Source of the DNA: Desulfuromonas thiophila
Lineage (GTDB): Bacteria > Desulfobacterota > Desulfuromonadia > Desulfuromonadales > Desulfuromonadaceae
DNA length: 44,155 nt
Assembly: GCF_900101955.1 (NCBI RefSeq)
Contig: NZ_FNAQ01000019.1
Coordinates: 1 to 44,155 of the forward strand
Reading direction: 5' to 3'
Positions 43,832-44,155 of the stretch are shown here, piece after piece; positions within the stretch are counted from its first letter, which is position 1; each line of letters opens with the position of its first letter. A program made the translations under genes and the position numbers. The notes below the pieces were generated by a model. That model made no database searches. It was not told the origin of the DNA and worked only from the letters and a program-made list of their open reading frames with translations.

Positions 43832-44155
43832 TCAGCAGAATCTGTGGAGATATTCAGGTTCCGGCAACTTGCCAAGTTCATGATATAAGGCGATTTGCAG
43901 GCATTTCAGGGTTTTAAAACCGAAGGCTTTTCTCATGGTGAGTTTCGCCTTGAGGTTCATACCCTCCACCGCGCCACTGGAAAGCCGCCCTTTGGCCTTG
44001 AACCAGTTGAGGATCAGCGGCTTGTGGCTGCGCAGCATCCGGGCTACTTTCTTCATCGGCTCCAAGTCGGTTTGAAGTGCCCGGGTCACCCAGTTGTCGA
44101 GGAACTTTCCCGCGAAGTCGGGGCGTTGATAGTCCCAGAACCGCTGGAAATCCTC
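43832..44155 (-). pseudogene. ISL3-family transposase, C-terminal part (cut by window edge)
   Basis: The open frame enters from the right edge: DFQRFWDYQRPDFAGKFLDN and WVTRALQTDLEPMKKVARML, then GRLSSGAVEGMNLKAKLTMRKAFGFK. This is the conserved C-terminus of IS204/IS1001/IS1096/IS1165 (ISL3) transposases, including the glutamate in AVEG of the DDE set. The stop is at 43832. The gene may well be complete beyond the window; it is called partial here, not shown to be broken. Confidence 0.85.

Overview
The window reads as a chromosomal segment of a GC-rich, strictly respiratory or fermentative deltaproteobacterium-type organism, most likely a member of the Desulfuromonadales (Geobacter/Desulfuromonas/Pelobacter relatives). 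The inference rests on gene content: Pfa-type polyunsaturated fatty acid synthase, a PyrR-controlled pyr operon in a Gram-negative, a DUF1858 protein, an archaeal-type phosphoglycerate mutase and a mutS-amidase-glnD-xerD-apgM run. No rRNA or complete tRNA gene is present, so the genus is not fixed.

Layout. (1) 1-5155, minus strand: pfaD followed by a KS-AT-ACP synthase (PfaA type) that runs off the left edge. (2) 5156-8722: an AT-richer block that is a two-cassette integron-type array with no integrase gene. Cassette 1 holds an AAA-type ATPase. Cassette 2 holds a nucleotidyltransferase-fold protein and a DUF262 protein. Two attC sites are visible, and the 7-base core sites match perfectly across each cassette. 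(3) 8823-10010: terminator, SecB-like gene, small membrane protein and a three-hairpin repeat. (4) 10028-24050: housekeeping genes on plus: lepA, lepB, mutS, N-acetylmuramoyl-L-alanine amidase, glnD, xerD, apgM, an orphan dppC-type permease, a YchJ-like gene, mutM; then a thioesterase gene converging on a minus-strand pilin pair. (5) 25612-33213: pyrimidine operon pyrR-pyrB-pyrC-carA-carB behind a PyrR-binding attenuator and closed by a strong terminator. (6) 33241-37347: greA, a DUF1858 gene, recG, an M20 amidohydrolase. (7) 37398-44155: a mobile-element landing zone.

The landing zone starts at a 28-bp dif-like Xer site (37398-37425). From the first base of its 6-bp spacer, a 2723-bp unit encoding a rolling-circle-type replication initiation protein begins. 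The unit is followed by a second copy, of which 349 bp survive (one mismatch), cut off by an IS3-family fragment. This is what a tandem, Xer-integrated replicative element (satellite-phage or plasmid-like) should leave. Beyond it lie a tmRNA 3'-end fragment with a degraded excisionase-like reading frame, a three-gene AT-rich operon of unknown function (one protein resembling the TIGR04255 group), a third integron cassette bounded by group II intron ends lying in attC sites, and a partial ISL3-family transposase at the right edge.

How it works together: the core blocks cover lipid synthesis, translation/secretion, mismatch and oxidative repair, nitrogen signalling, chromosome dimer resolution and pyrimidine synthesis. 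The accessory blocks carry likely defence or conflict genes (ATPase; NTase plus DUF262; the TIGR04255-like operon) moved by three separate mechanisms: integron cassettes, Xer/dif integration and probably tmRNA-site integration. All family assignments come from reading motifs by eye; no database search was possible.
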